This document shows, piece after piece, positions 33,015-41,198 of a stretch of DNA of 64,000 nt. The notes under the pieces were generated by a model, which was not told where the DNA came from, ran no database searches, and was given only the letters and a program-made list of their open reading frames with translations. Position numbers and translations under genes: made by a program. How positions within the stretch are numbered: the stretch's first letter is position 1; every line of letters starts with the position of its first letter. Source of the stretch: an uncultured Dehalococcoidia bacterium (lineage in GTDB: Bacteria > Chloroflexota > Dehalococcoidia > Lucifugimonadales > CAJWER01); the NCBI GenBank assembly GCA_958296115.1, contig OY282442.1, forward strand, positions 2,028,943 to 2,092,942. The letters run 5' to 3'.

Positions 33015-34016
33015 CTAATCCTCCGCCAGCGGCAGCTTGTCGAGTACCTGCGGGTTGAACAGGTTCAGCGGGCGGCGGCCCGTGAGCGCGCGGGCGACCT
33101 CCTGTCCGCACCTGATTGGCAGGTCCGCGATCGCGGCGTCCGAGTAGTAGGACGAGTGCGGCGTGAGTATCACGTTCTCCATGCGGAGCAACGGCTCGTC
33201 CTGCGGCGGCGGCTCCCGCTCCAGCACGTCCAGCCCCGCCCCCGCGATTCGCCCGGCCTGCAGAGCGCGGACGAGGGCCTGCTGGTCCACCACCGGCCCG
33301 CGCGACGTGTTGACCAGGTACGCGGTGGGTTTCATCTTGGCGAAGGCGTCGTCGTCGAACAGATGCGTCGTCTCGTCCGTCTTGGGGCTGTGGATGGACA
33401 CGTAATCCGAGCGCCGCAGCAGCTCGTCGAACGGCGCTGACTCGACGCCGGCCTGCTCGAACGCCTCCGCCGGCAGGTACGGATCGTGGGCGATGACCTC
33501 CATCTCGAATGCCATGGCCCGGGCCGCGAGCGCCCGCCCGATGCGCCCAAGTCCGACGATGCCGAGCGTCTCGCCGTGGATGCTGCCAACAGGGGATGGG
33601 ATGACCGGAACCCACCCGTCCGCGCGGATGATAGAGTCGAGCTTGAGCAGCCGGCGGTTGCACGCGAGCAGCAGCGCGAAGGCGTGGTTGGCGACCTCCC
33701 GGATCCAGAGGTCCGGGACGCATACGACGGCGATGCCCAGCTCGGTCGCTGCCTCCACGTCTATCACGTCCACGCCGACGCCTGTCCTGAGGACGACCTT
33801 CAGGTTCGGCATGGCCTCCATGACCCGCCGGGTGATGGGAGATTCAACGTCTATGATGCCGTGCGCGTCGCGCGCCTTCTCGATAAGCTCGTCGCCCTCG
33901 ATGCGCGGCAGAACTATCTCCTCCGCCCCGACCTTCTCCAGCTCCAGCCGCTCTGGCTCCAGCAGGTCTCGAGCGTGAACGCCGATGCGGTAGACCCTGT
34001 ACTTGAACTCTGCCAT
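33015..34016 (-). CDS. D-isomer-specific 2-hydroxyacid dehydrogenase (CtBP/SerA-like)
   Basis: The 333-residue NAD-dependent enzyme has the nucleotide-binding loop GIVGLGRIGRALAARA (about 148-163) and HSPKTDETTHLF (about 204-215). NTSRGPVVD (about 230-238, catalytic Arg), GLDVLEREP (about 256, with the Glu of the catalytic pair) and LTPHSSYYS (catalytic His) follow. It reduces a 2-oxo acid or oxidises a D-2-hydroxy acid; phosphoglycerate, glyoxylate and aromatic lactates are all possible substrates. It is the first gene of a four-gene operon with the restriction-modification pair and the UGSC selenoprotein. The pair may have been inserted between two metabolic genes that once were adjacent. 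Confidence 0.87.
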   Translation of the reverse strand: MAEFKYRVYRIGVHARDLLEPERLELEKVGAEEIVLPRIEGDELIEKARDAHGIIDVESPITRRVMEAMPNLKVVLRTGVGVDVIDVEAATELGIAVVCVPDLWIREVANHAFALLLACNRRLLKLDSIIRADGWVPVIPSPVGSIHGETLGIVGLGRIGRALAARAMAFEMEVIAHDPYLPAEAFEQAGVESAPFDELLRRSDYVSIHSPKTDETTHLFDDDAFAKMKPTAYLVNTSRGPVVDQQALVRALQAGRIAGAGLDVLEREPPPQDEPLLRMENVILTPHSSYYSDAAIADLPIRCGQEVARALTGRRPLNLFNPQVLDKLPLAED

Positions 34017-34079
34017 CTATTCTCCGGTCACAGAGGCCCCACGCGGGCCCAATATGGTTGAGCGTTGACTGCGGGCGGT

Positions 34080-34108
34080 ATCTTACGGCAGCCCCTAAGG
34101 ACTGTCAA
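34080..34108 (-). promoter_or_regulatory. Sigma-70-type promoter of the dehydrogenase-RM-UGSC operon
   Basis: On the minus strand TTGACA (34108-34103), 17 bases and TAAGAT (34085-34080). The predicted start is near 34073, 57 bases before the dehydrogenase ATG. Confidence 0.75.
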
Positions 34109-34149
34109 AGTCCTGTGCCCCAGGACAGCCGCATCCCGAATCATGTAGG

Positions 34150-34198
34150 GCAATATCCCCTCTCCCTCGACGGGAGAGGGCTAGGGTGAGGGTGATCC
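34150..34198. repeat. Short GC-rich palindromic repeat
   Basis: Core CCCTCTCCCTCGACGGGAG followed by AGGGCTAGGGTGAGGGTGAT. It opens the 1.2 kb gene-free repeat field between the dehydrogenase and the membrane protein at 35372. Confidence 0.8.
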
Positions 34199-34204
34199 CC
34201 CGGC

Positions 34205-34962
34205 CTCCCCCGAAAATTGCCCCCAAATTGCCCCAGATTGCCCCTTGACACCGCGAGAACAGCCGTGCTAGTCTGGTAGACGGCCCGAAGGGGCGTACTC
34301 CAAACGAGCACAGACCCACCTCTGCCAAATCTGGGCATTCATGCCGCCGCTGCTGTTGGGACGGGGCCCCCGCGGTATGAGAAGGTCGCTCTGTGTTTCG
34401 GCGCCCCCCCAGGAGGACGCAGTGCCAAATGCGCCTCCCCCGTTCCAGGTGCGGACTCTCGGACGACCGGGAGGACCGTAGCCAGCGCAGCCCGACGCCT
34501 TGGCGGGTGGAAGGTCCAAGCGCGAAACGCAGGCGGTCCCGCAAGGGCCCGTCAGCCGTCCGGGAAAGTTAGAGGAGGGGCTGCACCCCCAGTGTCGGCG
34601 GGCGATCGACGTCGGCATCCTCGAAGCAAGTACCGGAGTCACTGCCTTGCAAGGCAAACTCATCTCCCGCGAGAGCGGGGGAACCAGGAGTAGATAGGGC
34701 GCGGGTCGCAAGACCCGCCAAGTACCCTCTCCCTCACGGGGGAAAGGCCAGGGTGAGGGCGAACGCCCCGCCCTGCGTCCCCTCCCCCGAAGGGAAAGGG
34801 CTAGGAGACAAGGGCGATTCCCCGCTCTGTCCCCTCTCCTAGACGGGAAAGGGCCAGGGTAAGGGTGATAAGCCAGGCGCAGAAGCGGCCAGAACCGCCA
34901 GAGCGCCAACGGAAAGGAGCCGGCCGAGACAACGCGAACATAGACGAAGGCGCCAGCGAGGC
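34205..34962 (-). repeat. Dispersed repeat element, copy 2 (inverted)
   Basis: Inverted copy of 7901-8615 with about 95 percent agreement in the 430 bp core (34240-34700) and more drift in the palindrome-rich half (34725-34962). On the plus strand the core opens with TTGACA (34245-34250), 18 bases and TAGTCT (34269-34274). The rest of this field, 34963-35371, holds another palindrome (34973-35013), a GGCGTCCCGCCTGCG unit (35070-35084) and no gene that I can support. Confidence 0.85.
34422..34697 (+). pseudogene. Repeat-borne reading frame interrupted by an amber codon (copy 2)
   Basis: An AGGAGG site (34411-34416) precedes GTG at 34422. The frame reads VPNAPPPFQVRTL and stops at TAG (34479-34481). 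It then stays open to 34697 with HPQCRRAIDVGILEAS and TGVTALQGKLISRE. Both the start and the amber stop are shared with the copy at 8416. The ends of the two copies differ because of a one-base indel. I do not recognise the family. Confidence 0.35.
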
Positions 34963-34972
34963 GCCAGTCTTA

Positions 34973-35013
34973 CCCCCTCTCCCTTGACGGGAGAGGGCTG
35001 GGGTGAGGGTGAC
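34973..35013. repeat. Short GC-rich palindromic repeat
   Basis: CCCTCTCCCTTGACGGGAG core with AGGGCTGGGGTGAGGGTGAC tail, same family as 34150-34198. Confidence 0.8.
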
Positions 35014-35371
35014 TCAGCGCGCCCCCATCTCGACTCACTACTCTCTACACTCACCACTATCCCATGAGCGGGCGTCCCGCCTGCGCCTCCCCACCTTCAC
35101 GACAGAAGGGCCATGGTGAGGATAATTCAGCGTGCCCGCCCCCGCCTTTCAACTGGGAGACGAGGCGAAAATCCCTCTCCTGACGAAGAAATCCAGGCGG
35201 GGGACATGTAGGGGCAACCCCAAGCGGGTTGGCCCTGGTTCACGTTGGGCTTCGACTACCAAGATGAATAAGATGCGATTGCCCTGCCGAATCACGGGCG
35301 ATTCTGACATCTTGCGTACCGGCGTGATACCCTAAGATAGGCGCGATTGGCGCATTGCGAGCCCCGGCATA

Positions 35372-35905
35372 ATGGGATACGACTCGAACCACTTGGAGGG
35401 CGTTACCCTCATAGACGGCGAGCGCGTGGACTCGTCCGTATATCTCGGCTCGTCCGGGACGGACCGCTTCGACAGGCTCGTGCTGACCGACATGCGTCTG
35501 ATACGCCTCGGCGTGAAGGGAACGGCCCGCAGCGCGTCCTTCATATCTATCAAGGACATCGCTGCGGTCGATGTTACGAACACTCGCCGACGGAGCGTCA
35601 GCGGCCTGGCCTGGGGCGCAGTCTCCCTGTTCGTCGCGGTGATGGTGTGGCGCATCTGGGACCACCCGCTATTCTCGGCTGTGGCCGCCGCCGTCATTGC
35701 CGGGATGGGCGTGTACCTGCTGGTCGATCGGCTCTGGGGTTACGACAAGGTGCGGGCCGTATTCAGCACGGAATCCGAGGAGATCCGCATCGCCATAGAC
35801 GGCGCTGACTCTGCCGTCGAGGGCCGCATCAACGCCATGGCCAACAGGCTGTTCGAACTGAGGGACGGGACCCCTGCGACGGCGCGGAGATTCGCGCCCC
35901 GCTAG
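35372..35905 (+). CDS. Membrane protein with PH-like (bPH) domain halves
   Basis: The 177-residue protein has a soluble N-terminal beta region (about 10-75, with DRLVLTDMRLIRLGVKG and FISIKDIAAVDV), two TM helices (about 80-98 and 101-118) and a C-terminal region that resumes the beta pattern (DKVRAVFSTESEEIRIAI) and ends in a helix. The pattern strand-ISIKDI-aaVDV is typical of bacterial PH domains split by a TM hairpin. The role is unknown. It ends 7 bp from the convergent tsaD. No clear ribosome site precedes the ATG, and an AT-rich -10-like CATAAT lies right at it. Confidence 0.6.
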   Translation: MGYDSNHLEGVTLIDGERVDSSVYLGSSGTDRFDRLVLTDMRLIRLGVKGTARSASFISIKDIAAVDVTNTRRRSVSGLAWGAVSLFVAVMVWRIWDHPLFSAVAAAVIAGMGVYLLVDRLWGYDKVRAVFSTESEEIRIAIDGADSAVEGRINAMANRLFELRDGTPATARRFAPR

Positions 35906-35912
35906 TCTGGCG

Positions 35913-36938
35913 TCAGCCCAGTCTCATCCGCGGCTCGACGTCCATGCTCCACTGATAGTCCGGCCCATCCCGGAGATGAAACCACCCCGCCGCGCCTATC
36001 ATCGCGCCGTTGTCGGTGCATAGCGCCGGGCGCGGGACGATGACCGGCGCGGGGGAGCGCCTGCCGACCTCCAGCCTCAGCTGGGTGTTCGCGGCGACCC
36101 CACCGCCCAAGATGACGCCCCGGACCCGGTGCTCGACGGCGGCCTCGACGGTCCGGGTGGCCATCGCGTCCACGGCCGCGTCCTGGAACGCGGCGGCCAT
36201 CTCGGAGACCTCGCCGGGGTCGAGCTCCGAGCCAGGCTTTGGGGGATACCATCCCCGCTCCTCGGCGCGCCGCAGGAGGGCGGACTTGAGACCGCTGAAG
36301 CTGAAGTCGAGCGAGTCCTTGATCCGCGGTCTCGGCAGCGGCGGCTCCATCGCCCGGCTGCCCTCCGCCGACTTCTGTATCGCCGGCCCGCCCGGAAAGC
36401 CCAGCCGCAACACGCGGGCCGCCTTGTCGAACGCCTCGCCGGCCGCGTCGTCCCGGGTCCGACCGACCAGGATGTACCGGCCGTGGCCCTCCATCACTAT
36501 CAGGTCAGTGTGCCCCCCGGATGCAATCAGGCATAGCAGCGGAAAGCCCGGCTCGACCGCTGGATCGGCCTCTTCGAGCCACGCGGCGTAGATGTGTCCT
36601 TCGAGATGGTTGACACCTATCAGCGGCGACCCTGCCGCCAGCGCCAACCCCTTTGCCGCGTTCACCCCCACCAGCAGCGAGCCCGCCAGCCCTGGGCCAT
36701 TCGTAACCGCGATGCCGTCCAGCGCGTCGAGCTCCAGCCCGACCCGGTCGAGCGCGCTCCGTATGACTGGCACGAGCGTGAGCAGGTGCTGCCGCGACGC
36801 CACTTCGGGGATTATGCCGCCGTACTCGGCGTGAATCTGAGCCTGCGACGCAACCACGTTCGAATGGATATGGCGCCCATCCTCGACCACCGCGGCGGCG
36901 GTCTCGTCGCAGGACGTCTCTATGCCAAGTATCTTCAC
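35913..36938 (-). CDS. tsaD: tRNA N6-adenosine threonylcarbamoyltransferase TsaD
   Basis: The 341-residue ASKHA-fold enzyme moves the threonylcarbamoyl group to A37 of tRNAs reading ANN codons, with TsaB and TsaE. It opens with KILGIETSCDETAAAVV and has the metal motif HLEGHIYAA (about 111-119), ASGGHTDL (about 139) and DFSFSGLKSALL (about 213). A late GGGVAANTQLR (about 274) and CTDNGAMIGAAG (about 305-316) complete the set. It is monocistronic, with a TCCTCC-complementary AGGAGGA site 7-8 bases before the ATG. Standard length and intact. Confidence 0.96.
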   Translation of the reverse strand: MKILGIETSCDETAAAVVEDGRHIHSNVVASQAQIHAEYGGIIPEVASRQHLLTLVPVIRSALDRVGLELDALDGIAVTNGPGLAGSLLVGVNAAKGLALAAGSPLIGVNHLEGHIYAAWLEEADPAVEPGFPLLCLIASGGHTDLIVMEGHGRYILVGRTRDDAAGEAFDKAARVLRLGFPGGPAIQKSAEGSRAMEPPLPRPRIKDSLDFSFSGLKSALLRRAEERGWYPPKPGSELDPGEVSEMAAAFQDAAVDAMATRTVEAAVEHRVRGVILGGGVAANTQLRLEVGRRSPAPVIVPRPALCTDNGAMIGAAGWFHLRDGPDYQWSMDVEPRMRLG

Positions 36939-37090
36939 GGCTGTTGTCCTCCTAGGCGCGGCAATCCTACTTCAATCAGGCGCGGCGCGCTACTCTCATT
37001 GCTCTTTGGAACTGGCGGTGTTACACTCTCCGAGATCGCCAAAGGCCCCAGAGCATAGGACTGGGCGCAGGCTGCGCCAGGGAGACTTAC

Positions 37091-37483
37091 ATGGTCAGAG
37101 TTCTCGTGATAGTGGCGGCGCTCGCAGCGCTCTTTACATTGGCTTGTGGATTCACAACCGGGAAACCGACGCCGACGCCGAGTCCTACCGAGGTGCCTAT
37201 CCCGGCGGGGGCAACCGTAATAGACCATGAGATCAACAGCTCCCCGATGTCCCATACCGGCGCGGAAATCAAGGTCGGCACGTTCGTCCGGTGGACCAAC
37301 AACTCCGGACTCGCCCACACCGTTACGCACACGCCAACCGTTAACGACCAGGAGACGCTGTTCAAGACCCATCTTCAGTCCGAAGACTCGTTCGTGTTCC
37401 AGTTCAACGAGCCGGGCGAGTACAGGTACGCCTGCACGATCCATCCGGTCCAGATGTGGGCGGTGATATCCGTTACACAATAG
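37091..37483 (+). CDS. Cupredoxin (plastocyanin/azurin-like) lipoprotein
   Basis: The 130-residue protein has a lipobox (FTLAC, Cys19), a PT-rich linker (about 25-37) and one cupredoxin domain with all four type 1 copper ligands: His76 in LAHTVTH, then Cys115, His118 and Met122 in YACTIHPVQM. It is a blue-copper electron carrier held at the outer face of the membrane, likely feeding a terminal oxidase. The gene is divergent from tsaD across 152 bp. It fits with the copper-handling genes at 21-25 kb, though they are not linked. Confidence 0.9.
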   Translation: MVRVLVIVAALAALFTLACGFTTGKPTPTPSPTEVPIPAGATVIDHEINSSPMSHTGAEIKVGTFVRWTNNSGLAHTVTHTPTVNDQETLFKTHLQSEDSFVFQFNEPGEYRYACTIHPVQMWAVISVTQ

Positions 37484-37580
37484 GCTTCCGGCGCAGCCGC
37501 GGGCTATGCCGTCTGCCGGGTCCTGGAACTGGCGGCGCTCACTTGTGATGGGGTGTGGGTGAGCCTGTGGACTGGGAAAC

Positions 37581-38159
37581 ATGAGAGCCGTAATCCGCGA
37601 GCTGTTTGAGACGATAATACTTGCGCTCCTCATCTTCCTGGGGCTTCAGTTCAGTATGGGCAACTACAGGGTCGAGGGCTCCAGCATGTTCCCGACCCTG
37701 GAAGAGGGCGAGTACGTCATCGTCAATAAGCTGGTGTACATCCGGCGCCCCCCCATGCTCCCGTTCCTCGAATCTGAAGGCGGCTCCTACCTGTTCCATG
37801 GCCCGCGCCGCGGCGAGGTAGTTATCTTCGAGTCTCCCGACAACCCCGACCGGGACTTCGTCAAGAGGGTGATAGGCCTGCCGGGGGACACAGTGGAAAT
37901 CGAGCGCGGACAGGTGCTCGTGAACGACGTCCCTCTGGACGAGTCTTACGTCACGCAACCGGACAGAGGCAGCTACAGGACGACGGTGCCCGATGGCTCG
38001 TATTTCGTCCTCGGGGACAACCGCAACGTGAGCAACGACTCCCGAGACTGGGGCGCCGTGCCCGCCGACAGGATAATAGGCAGGGCGTGGGTGAGCTTCT
38101 GGCCGCCGAACCGCTGGCGCGCCATCCAAGCGCCCGAGACACGGGCAACCTCCCCATGA
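37581..38159 (+). CDS. lepB: Signal peptidase I
   Basis: The 192-residue protein has one N-terminal TM helix (about 9-26), the Ser box VEGSSMFPTL with catalytic Ser35, the Lys box FVKRVIGLPGD with Lys95, and the GDNRNVSNDSRDWG box (about 145-158). It removes signal peptides from exported proteins at the outer membrane face. This is the short Gram-positive type with a single anchor. Its TGA overlaps the next gene's ATG (ATGA). Confidence 0.95.
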   Translation: MRAVIRELFETIILALLIFLGLQFSMGNYRVEGSSMFPTLEEGEYVIVNKLVYIRRPPMLPFLESEGGSYLFHGPRRGEVVIFESPDNPDRDFVKRVIGLPGDTVEIERGQVLVNDVPLDESYVTQPDRGSYRTTVPDGSYFVLGDNRNVSNDSRDWGAVPADRIIGRAWVSFWPPNRWRAIQAPETRATSP

Positions 38160-39250
38160 GCGGCGCGGTGCGGGTTGGCTTCATTGGCGCGGGCCGCATT
38201 GCGGACATGCATTACGAGGGGTACAGGAACAACCCCAAGGCGCGCCTGCTCGCCGTGTGCGACGCGGACGCTGGCCTGGCAAGCCGGCGCGCGGCCGAGT
38301 GGGGCGCGGATAGGACATACGACGACTACCGGCGGCTCCTCGACGACCCGGACATAGACGCGGTGGAGATAATCACGCCTCACCATCTCCACGCGGAGAT
38401 GGGCATCGCCGCCCTCGACGCCGGCAAGCACGTATCCCTGCAGAAGCCGATGGCGATGAACGTTACGCAGGCGGACGCGATACTGGCTGCCGCGGAGCGC
38501 TCCGGCAAGCTCCTTCGCGTTATCGAGAACTACCGCTTCGCGCAGCAGTTCAGCAGGGCGAAGAAGATGCTCGACGGCGGCGAGATTGGCGAGCCGCTCT
38601 CCATCAGGCTCAAGTCACTGACGGGCAACGTGCGGCATGGGTGGGAGGTTCCCCCGAACGCCCAAGATTGGCGCGCGGACGCGAAGCGCTCCGGCGAAGG
38701 CTCCATCGTGTTCGACCACGGCCAGCATATCTGGTCCTTAGCCAGGTACTTCCTCGGCGACGTGGAGCGGGCATTCGCGTTCATCGGACGCGAGCGCGTC
38801 CAGGCCCACCACGAGCTCCCGCCGGGCGCATTCCTCGACAACCCGACCATGGCCGCTTGGAAGTACCGCGGCGCGGACCGGTTCGGCTCCTGGGAGTCCG
38901 TGTACGCCGACGACATGATCATCCCATCCCACTACTACCCCATCTACGTCTGGGCCGAAGTGACGGGAACACGCGGCGTTCTGTGGGTCAACAACTTCAT
39001 CGGCGGCAGCAACAGCCGGCCCCCGCTGGAGATGTACCGCGACGGCGAGACCACCGCCTTCACCGACCTCGACCCGGACTACGCCGCCAGCTTTTCACTG
39101 GCTGTCCGCGACTTCGCGGACGCAGTCCTGGATGGGCGGACGACCGAGATGACCGGGCGCGAGGCCCGTGAGACGCTGCGCTTCTCCTTGGCCATCCTGC
39201 GTTCCGGCAAGGAGGGCAGGGCAGTCCTCATAGACGAGATTACCGAATAG
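38156..39250 (+). CDS. Gfo/Idh/MocA family NAD(P)-dependent oxidoreductase
   Basis: The 364-residue protein has the Rossmann start VRVGFIGAGRIADMHYEGY (about 5-23), CDAD after the second strand, and the LQKPMAMN block (about 100-107) with the conserved Lys-Pro of the family. The C-terminal alpha/beta domain includes EGSIVFDHGQHIW (about 182-194). It oxidises or reduces sugars, inositols or related polyols. The exact substrate is unknown. It is translationally coupled to lepB (ATGA overlap) although no functional link is evident. It is convergent with the methyltransferase gene 6 bp away. Confidence 0.87.
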   Translation: MSGAVRVGFIGAGRIADMHYEGYRNNPKARLLAVCDADAGLASRRAAEWGADRTYDDYRRLLDDPDIDAVEIITPHHLHAEMGIAALDAGKHVSLQKPMAMNVTQADAILAAAERSGKLLRVIENYRFAQQFSRAKKMLDGGEIGEPLSIRLKSLTGNVRHGWEVPPNAQDWRADAKRSGEGSIVFDHGQHIWSLARYFLGDVERAFAFIGRERVQAHHELPPGAFLDNPTMAAWKYRGADRFGSWESVYADDMIIPSHYYPIYVWAEVTGTRGVLWVNNFIGGSNSRPPLEMYRDGETTAFTDLDPDYAASFSLAVRDFADAVLDGRTTEMTGREARETLRFSLAILRSGKEGRAVLIDEITE

Positions 39251-39256
39251 CCTGGG

Positions 39257-40246
39257 CTACTCCGACACCGCTTCGCGGCGAGGTCGGCTGAACTCCGTCT
39301 CGCTCATGGGCATGTCCGCGCGGGCATTCCACCTGTGCTTCTCTTTGAACTTGCCGAGCGCCTTCGCCATCTCGCGCATGTGCGTCGCCTTGCAGCCGCA
39401 GCATCCGCCGATGTAGTTGACGCCGATGTCCTTGGCCGTTGCCGCGAACTCGCCCAGCTCGTACCGGGTGAGCTGATTCGGCTCCAGCCGGTCCGGGAAG
39501 GCCGGCGAGCCGGTGAACCAGGGAGTCTCGTCGGTGCATCGGAACGCGACGGGCTGCGCGGCCAGGTAGCCGTCGAAGGCGTCCCGCATCTCGCGGACGT
39601 GGGGCAGCATGCGCTGCGGGTCGTTCATGCAGTTCAGCCCCACGATGTCCACGCCGGCGTCTTGCAGGCGGCGGGCGCACTCCGCCGCCGTGAAGCCGTC
39701 CTCGGAGACGTTGCTCTCGCGGAACGACATAGTGATCATGGCTGGCAGCGACGTCTTGCGCTTTATGCGCTCGGCGCACAGCAGCGCCTCGCCCAGCTTG
39801 AAGAAGAGCTCGCCGATGATGAAGTCCACGCCCGCCTGCGCCTCGATCTGCTCGTCGAACATGTCGGCGACCAGCCTGTCGGACTTGTCGTCGTCGGGTT
39901 CCCACATCCACGTCGTGCAGAGGTCGCCCGCAACCAGCATGTCGCCCCCGGCGGCCTCGCGGGCGATGTCGGTCGCCGCGCGGTTGATCTCCATCACCTT
40001 GTCGCCGTAGCCGACGGTGTTCAACTTCTCGCGGCTGCCGTAGAACGCCATGACCTGGAGAACCTCGCAGCCCGCGTTCTTCATCTCCAGGTGGAGCTCG
40101 CGCACGGCGCCCGGGTGGGTGATGGCGATCTCGGGAGTGAAGGCGCCCGTCACCACGTAGCCGCGCTGCTCCAATTCGACGATGTAGCCCCCGTCGCCGA
40201 GCACGACGCCCTCCGCCAAGCGCTCCAGTATGCCTCTGTCAGCCAT
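39257..40246 (-). CDS. Homocysteine S-methyltransferase family protein (BHMT-like)
   Basis: The 329-residue TIM-barrel protein keeps the three zinc cysteines of the family: one in IVGLNCMND (about 207) and the pair in GGCCGC (about 283-284). It would pass a methyl group from a donor such as betaine to homocysteine or another thiol. The same minus-strand cluster encodes two FAD enzymes of the dimethylglycine/sarcosine type. A betaine-derived methyl route (betaine to dimethylglycine to sarcosine to glycine) is therefore the most attractive reading. The donor cannot be proved from sequence. The AGGAGG-like GAGGTCTTCC site lies before the ATG. Confidence 0.85.
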   Translation of the reverse strand: MADRGILERLAEGVVLGDGGYIVELEQRGYVVTGAFTPEIAITHPGAVRELHLEMKNAGCEVLQVMAFYGSREKLNTVGYGDKVMEINRAATDIAREAAGGDMLVAGDLCTTWMWEPDDDKSDRLVADMFDEQIEAQAGVDFIIGELFFKLGEALLCAERIKRKTSLPAMITMSFRESNVSEDGFTAAECARRLQDAGVDIVGLNCMNDPQRMLPHVREMRDAFDGYLAAQPVAFRCTDETPWFTGSPAFPDRLEPNQLTRYELGEFAATAKDIGVNYIGGCCGCKATHMREMAKALGKFKEKHRWNARADMPMSETEFSRPRREAVSE

Positions 40247-40261
40247 CGGAAGACCTCCTGA

Positions 40262-40372
40262 CTACCGGGTGGCGATGAGCATCACGATTACTATGGCGGT
40301 CACGAGCTTCATCCCGAAGAGGTACACGCTCGCTATCCCGGCAAGCCCAGCCCAGTATCTCTGCTGCATCAT
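40262..40372 (-). CDS. 36-residue single-TM miniprotein
   Basis: A short frame begins MMQQRYWAGLAGIAS, continues with a hydrophobic helix (VYLFGMKLVTAIVIVML) and ends IATR. A GGGGGTGA site lies 7 bases before the first ATG. It fills the gap between the nucleotidyltransferase and methyltransferase genes on the same strand. I do not know a family. The ribosome site, the ideal TM span and the tight fit in the operon favour a real gene. Confidence 0.45.
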   Translation of the reverse strand: MMQQRYWAGLAGIASVYLFGMKLVTAIVIVMLIATR

Positions 40373-40397
40373 GTCCGGTCACCCCCGCTTTATCCTG

Positions 40398-41198
40398 TTA
40401 TTCACGCCCGGCCAGCGTCCGTATCCGGGCTATCATCGTCTCCACCGCGTCCGTCACGGTCTCCCGAAGCTCGCCCGGGTCGTCCAGGCCGAGCAACGCG
40501 CCGGCGTAACGGTATCCCACTGCATAGCTGGTCAACCATATCAGGCGCTCCCCGGCCGGAGTATCGTCCTCGCTGGGATGCCTGCGGACTATCGCCGCCA
40601 GGTCCGCCAGGTCGTGGGTATTCCCGTAGTCGTCGTCCAGCGCGGAGACCCATCCCTTCAGCGCGTTTTCGAGGGCCTGCTGCGCGTGGAACCCGATTGG
40701 CTCATCGTCTGCGTCGTTCTCGACGAGTATGACCAGGGTGCGAAGCTCGCGTTCGGCGTTGGCGATGCGCTGGCGTATGTCCGGCCAGTTGGTCGGCTCC
40801 GGATTGTCGTACGTCACCTTCTCTCCGTTCACGTCGAATCCATCTCGCACGGCCTGGCCCGCCACGTGGTTCCGCGCCCGGCGGCCATCATCGAAAGCCT
40901 CCCTGGACAGATGCGCTATGTCTATAGGCGTCGAACCCCTGTATATCTCCCTGGCCTTGCGGTTGGCGGCTGCGCTGATTATTGCGTAGTCATCCTGGTT
41001 CACGTGGCCGCCGGCAACCACGAGCAGGTCTATGTCAGAGTTCGGCCTGAAGTCTCCCCGCGCCCGCGAGCCGAACAGGATGACCGTGTCCTCGGGGTGA
41101 GCGGCGTCGAACGCCGCCCGCGCGACGGCGCAGGCCCCCGCGTCCGGCATCCCGGCCCGCCGCCGCGCCGCCGCGTCCCGAACCAGCGTATCGCTCAT
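40398..41198 (-). CDS. MNT nucleotidyltransferase fused to HEPN domain
   Basis: The 266-residue protein joins a minimal nucleotidyltransferase (FGSRARGDFRPNSDIDLLV, about 42-60, with the GS and DxD motifs, third Asp near 95) to a HEPN-like helical domain (about 130-260). In MNT-HEPN toxin-antitoxin pairs these are separate genes: MNT adds AMP to silence the HEPN RNase. Here they are one chain. The HEPN RX4-6H motif is not clear (RRHPSED is the nearest), so RNase activity is doubtful. Its ATG overlaps the stop of the upstream FAD enzyme gene (ATGA), an odd partner for a toxin-like gene. Confidence 0.78.
   Translation of the reverse strand: MSDTLVRDAAARRRAGMPDAGACAVARAAFDAAHPEDTVILFGSRARGDFRPNSDIDLLVVAGGHVNQDDYAIISAAANRKAREIYRGSTPIDIAHLSREAFDDGRRARNHVAGQAVRDGFDVNGEKVTYDNPEPTNWPDIRQRIANAERELRTLVILVENDADDEPIGFHAQQALENALKGWVSALDDDYGNTHDLADLAAIVRRHPSEDDTPAGERLIWLTSYAVGYRYAGALLGLDDPGELRETVTDAVETMIARIRTLAGRE

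Noticed and set aside
34095-34909. Protein genes on the minus strand of the repeat field
   Set aside because: These Arg/Pro-rich frames follow the palindromes, differ between copies and have no ribosome sites.
35190-35240. Terminator-like element GTAGGGGCAACCCC
   Set aside because: It is a single copy with no U-tract and no adjacent gene end; nothing can be claimed.
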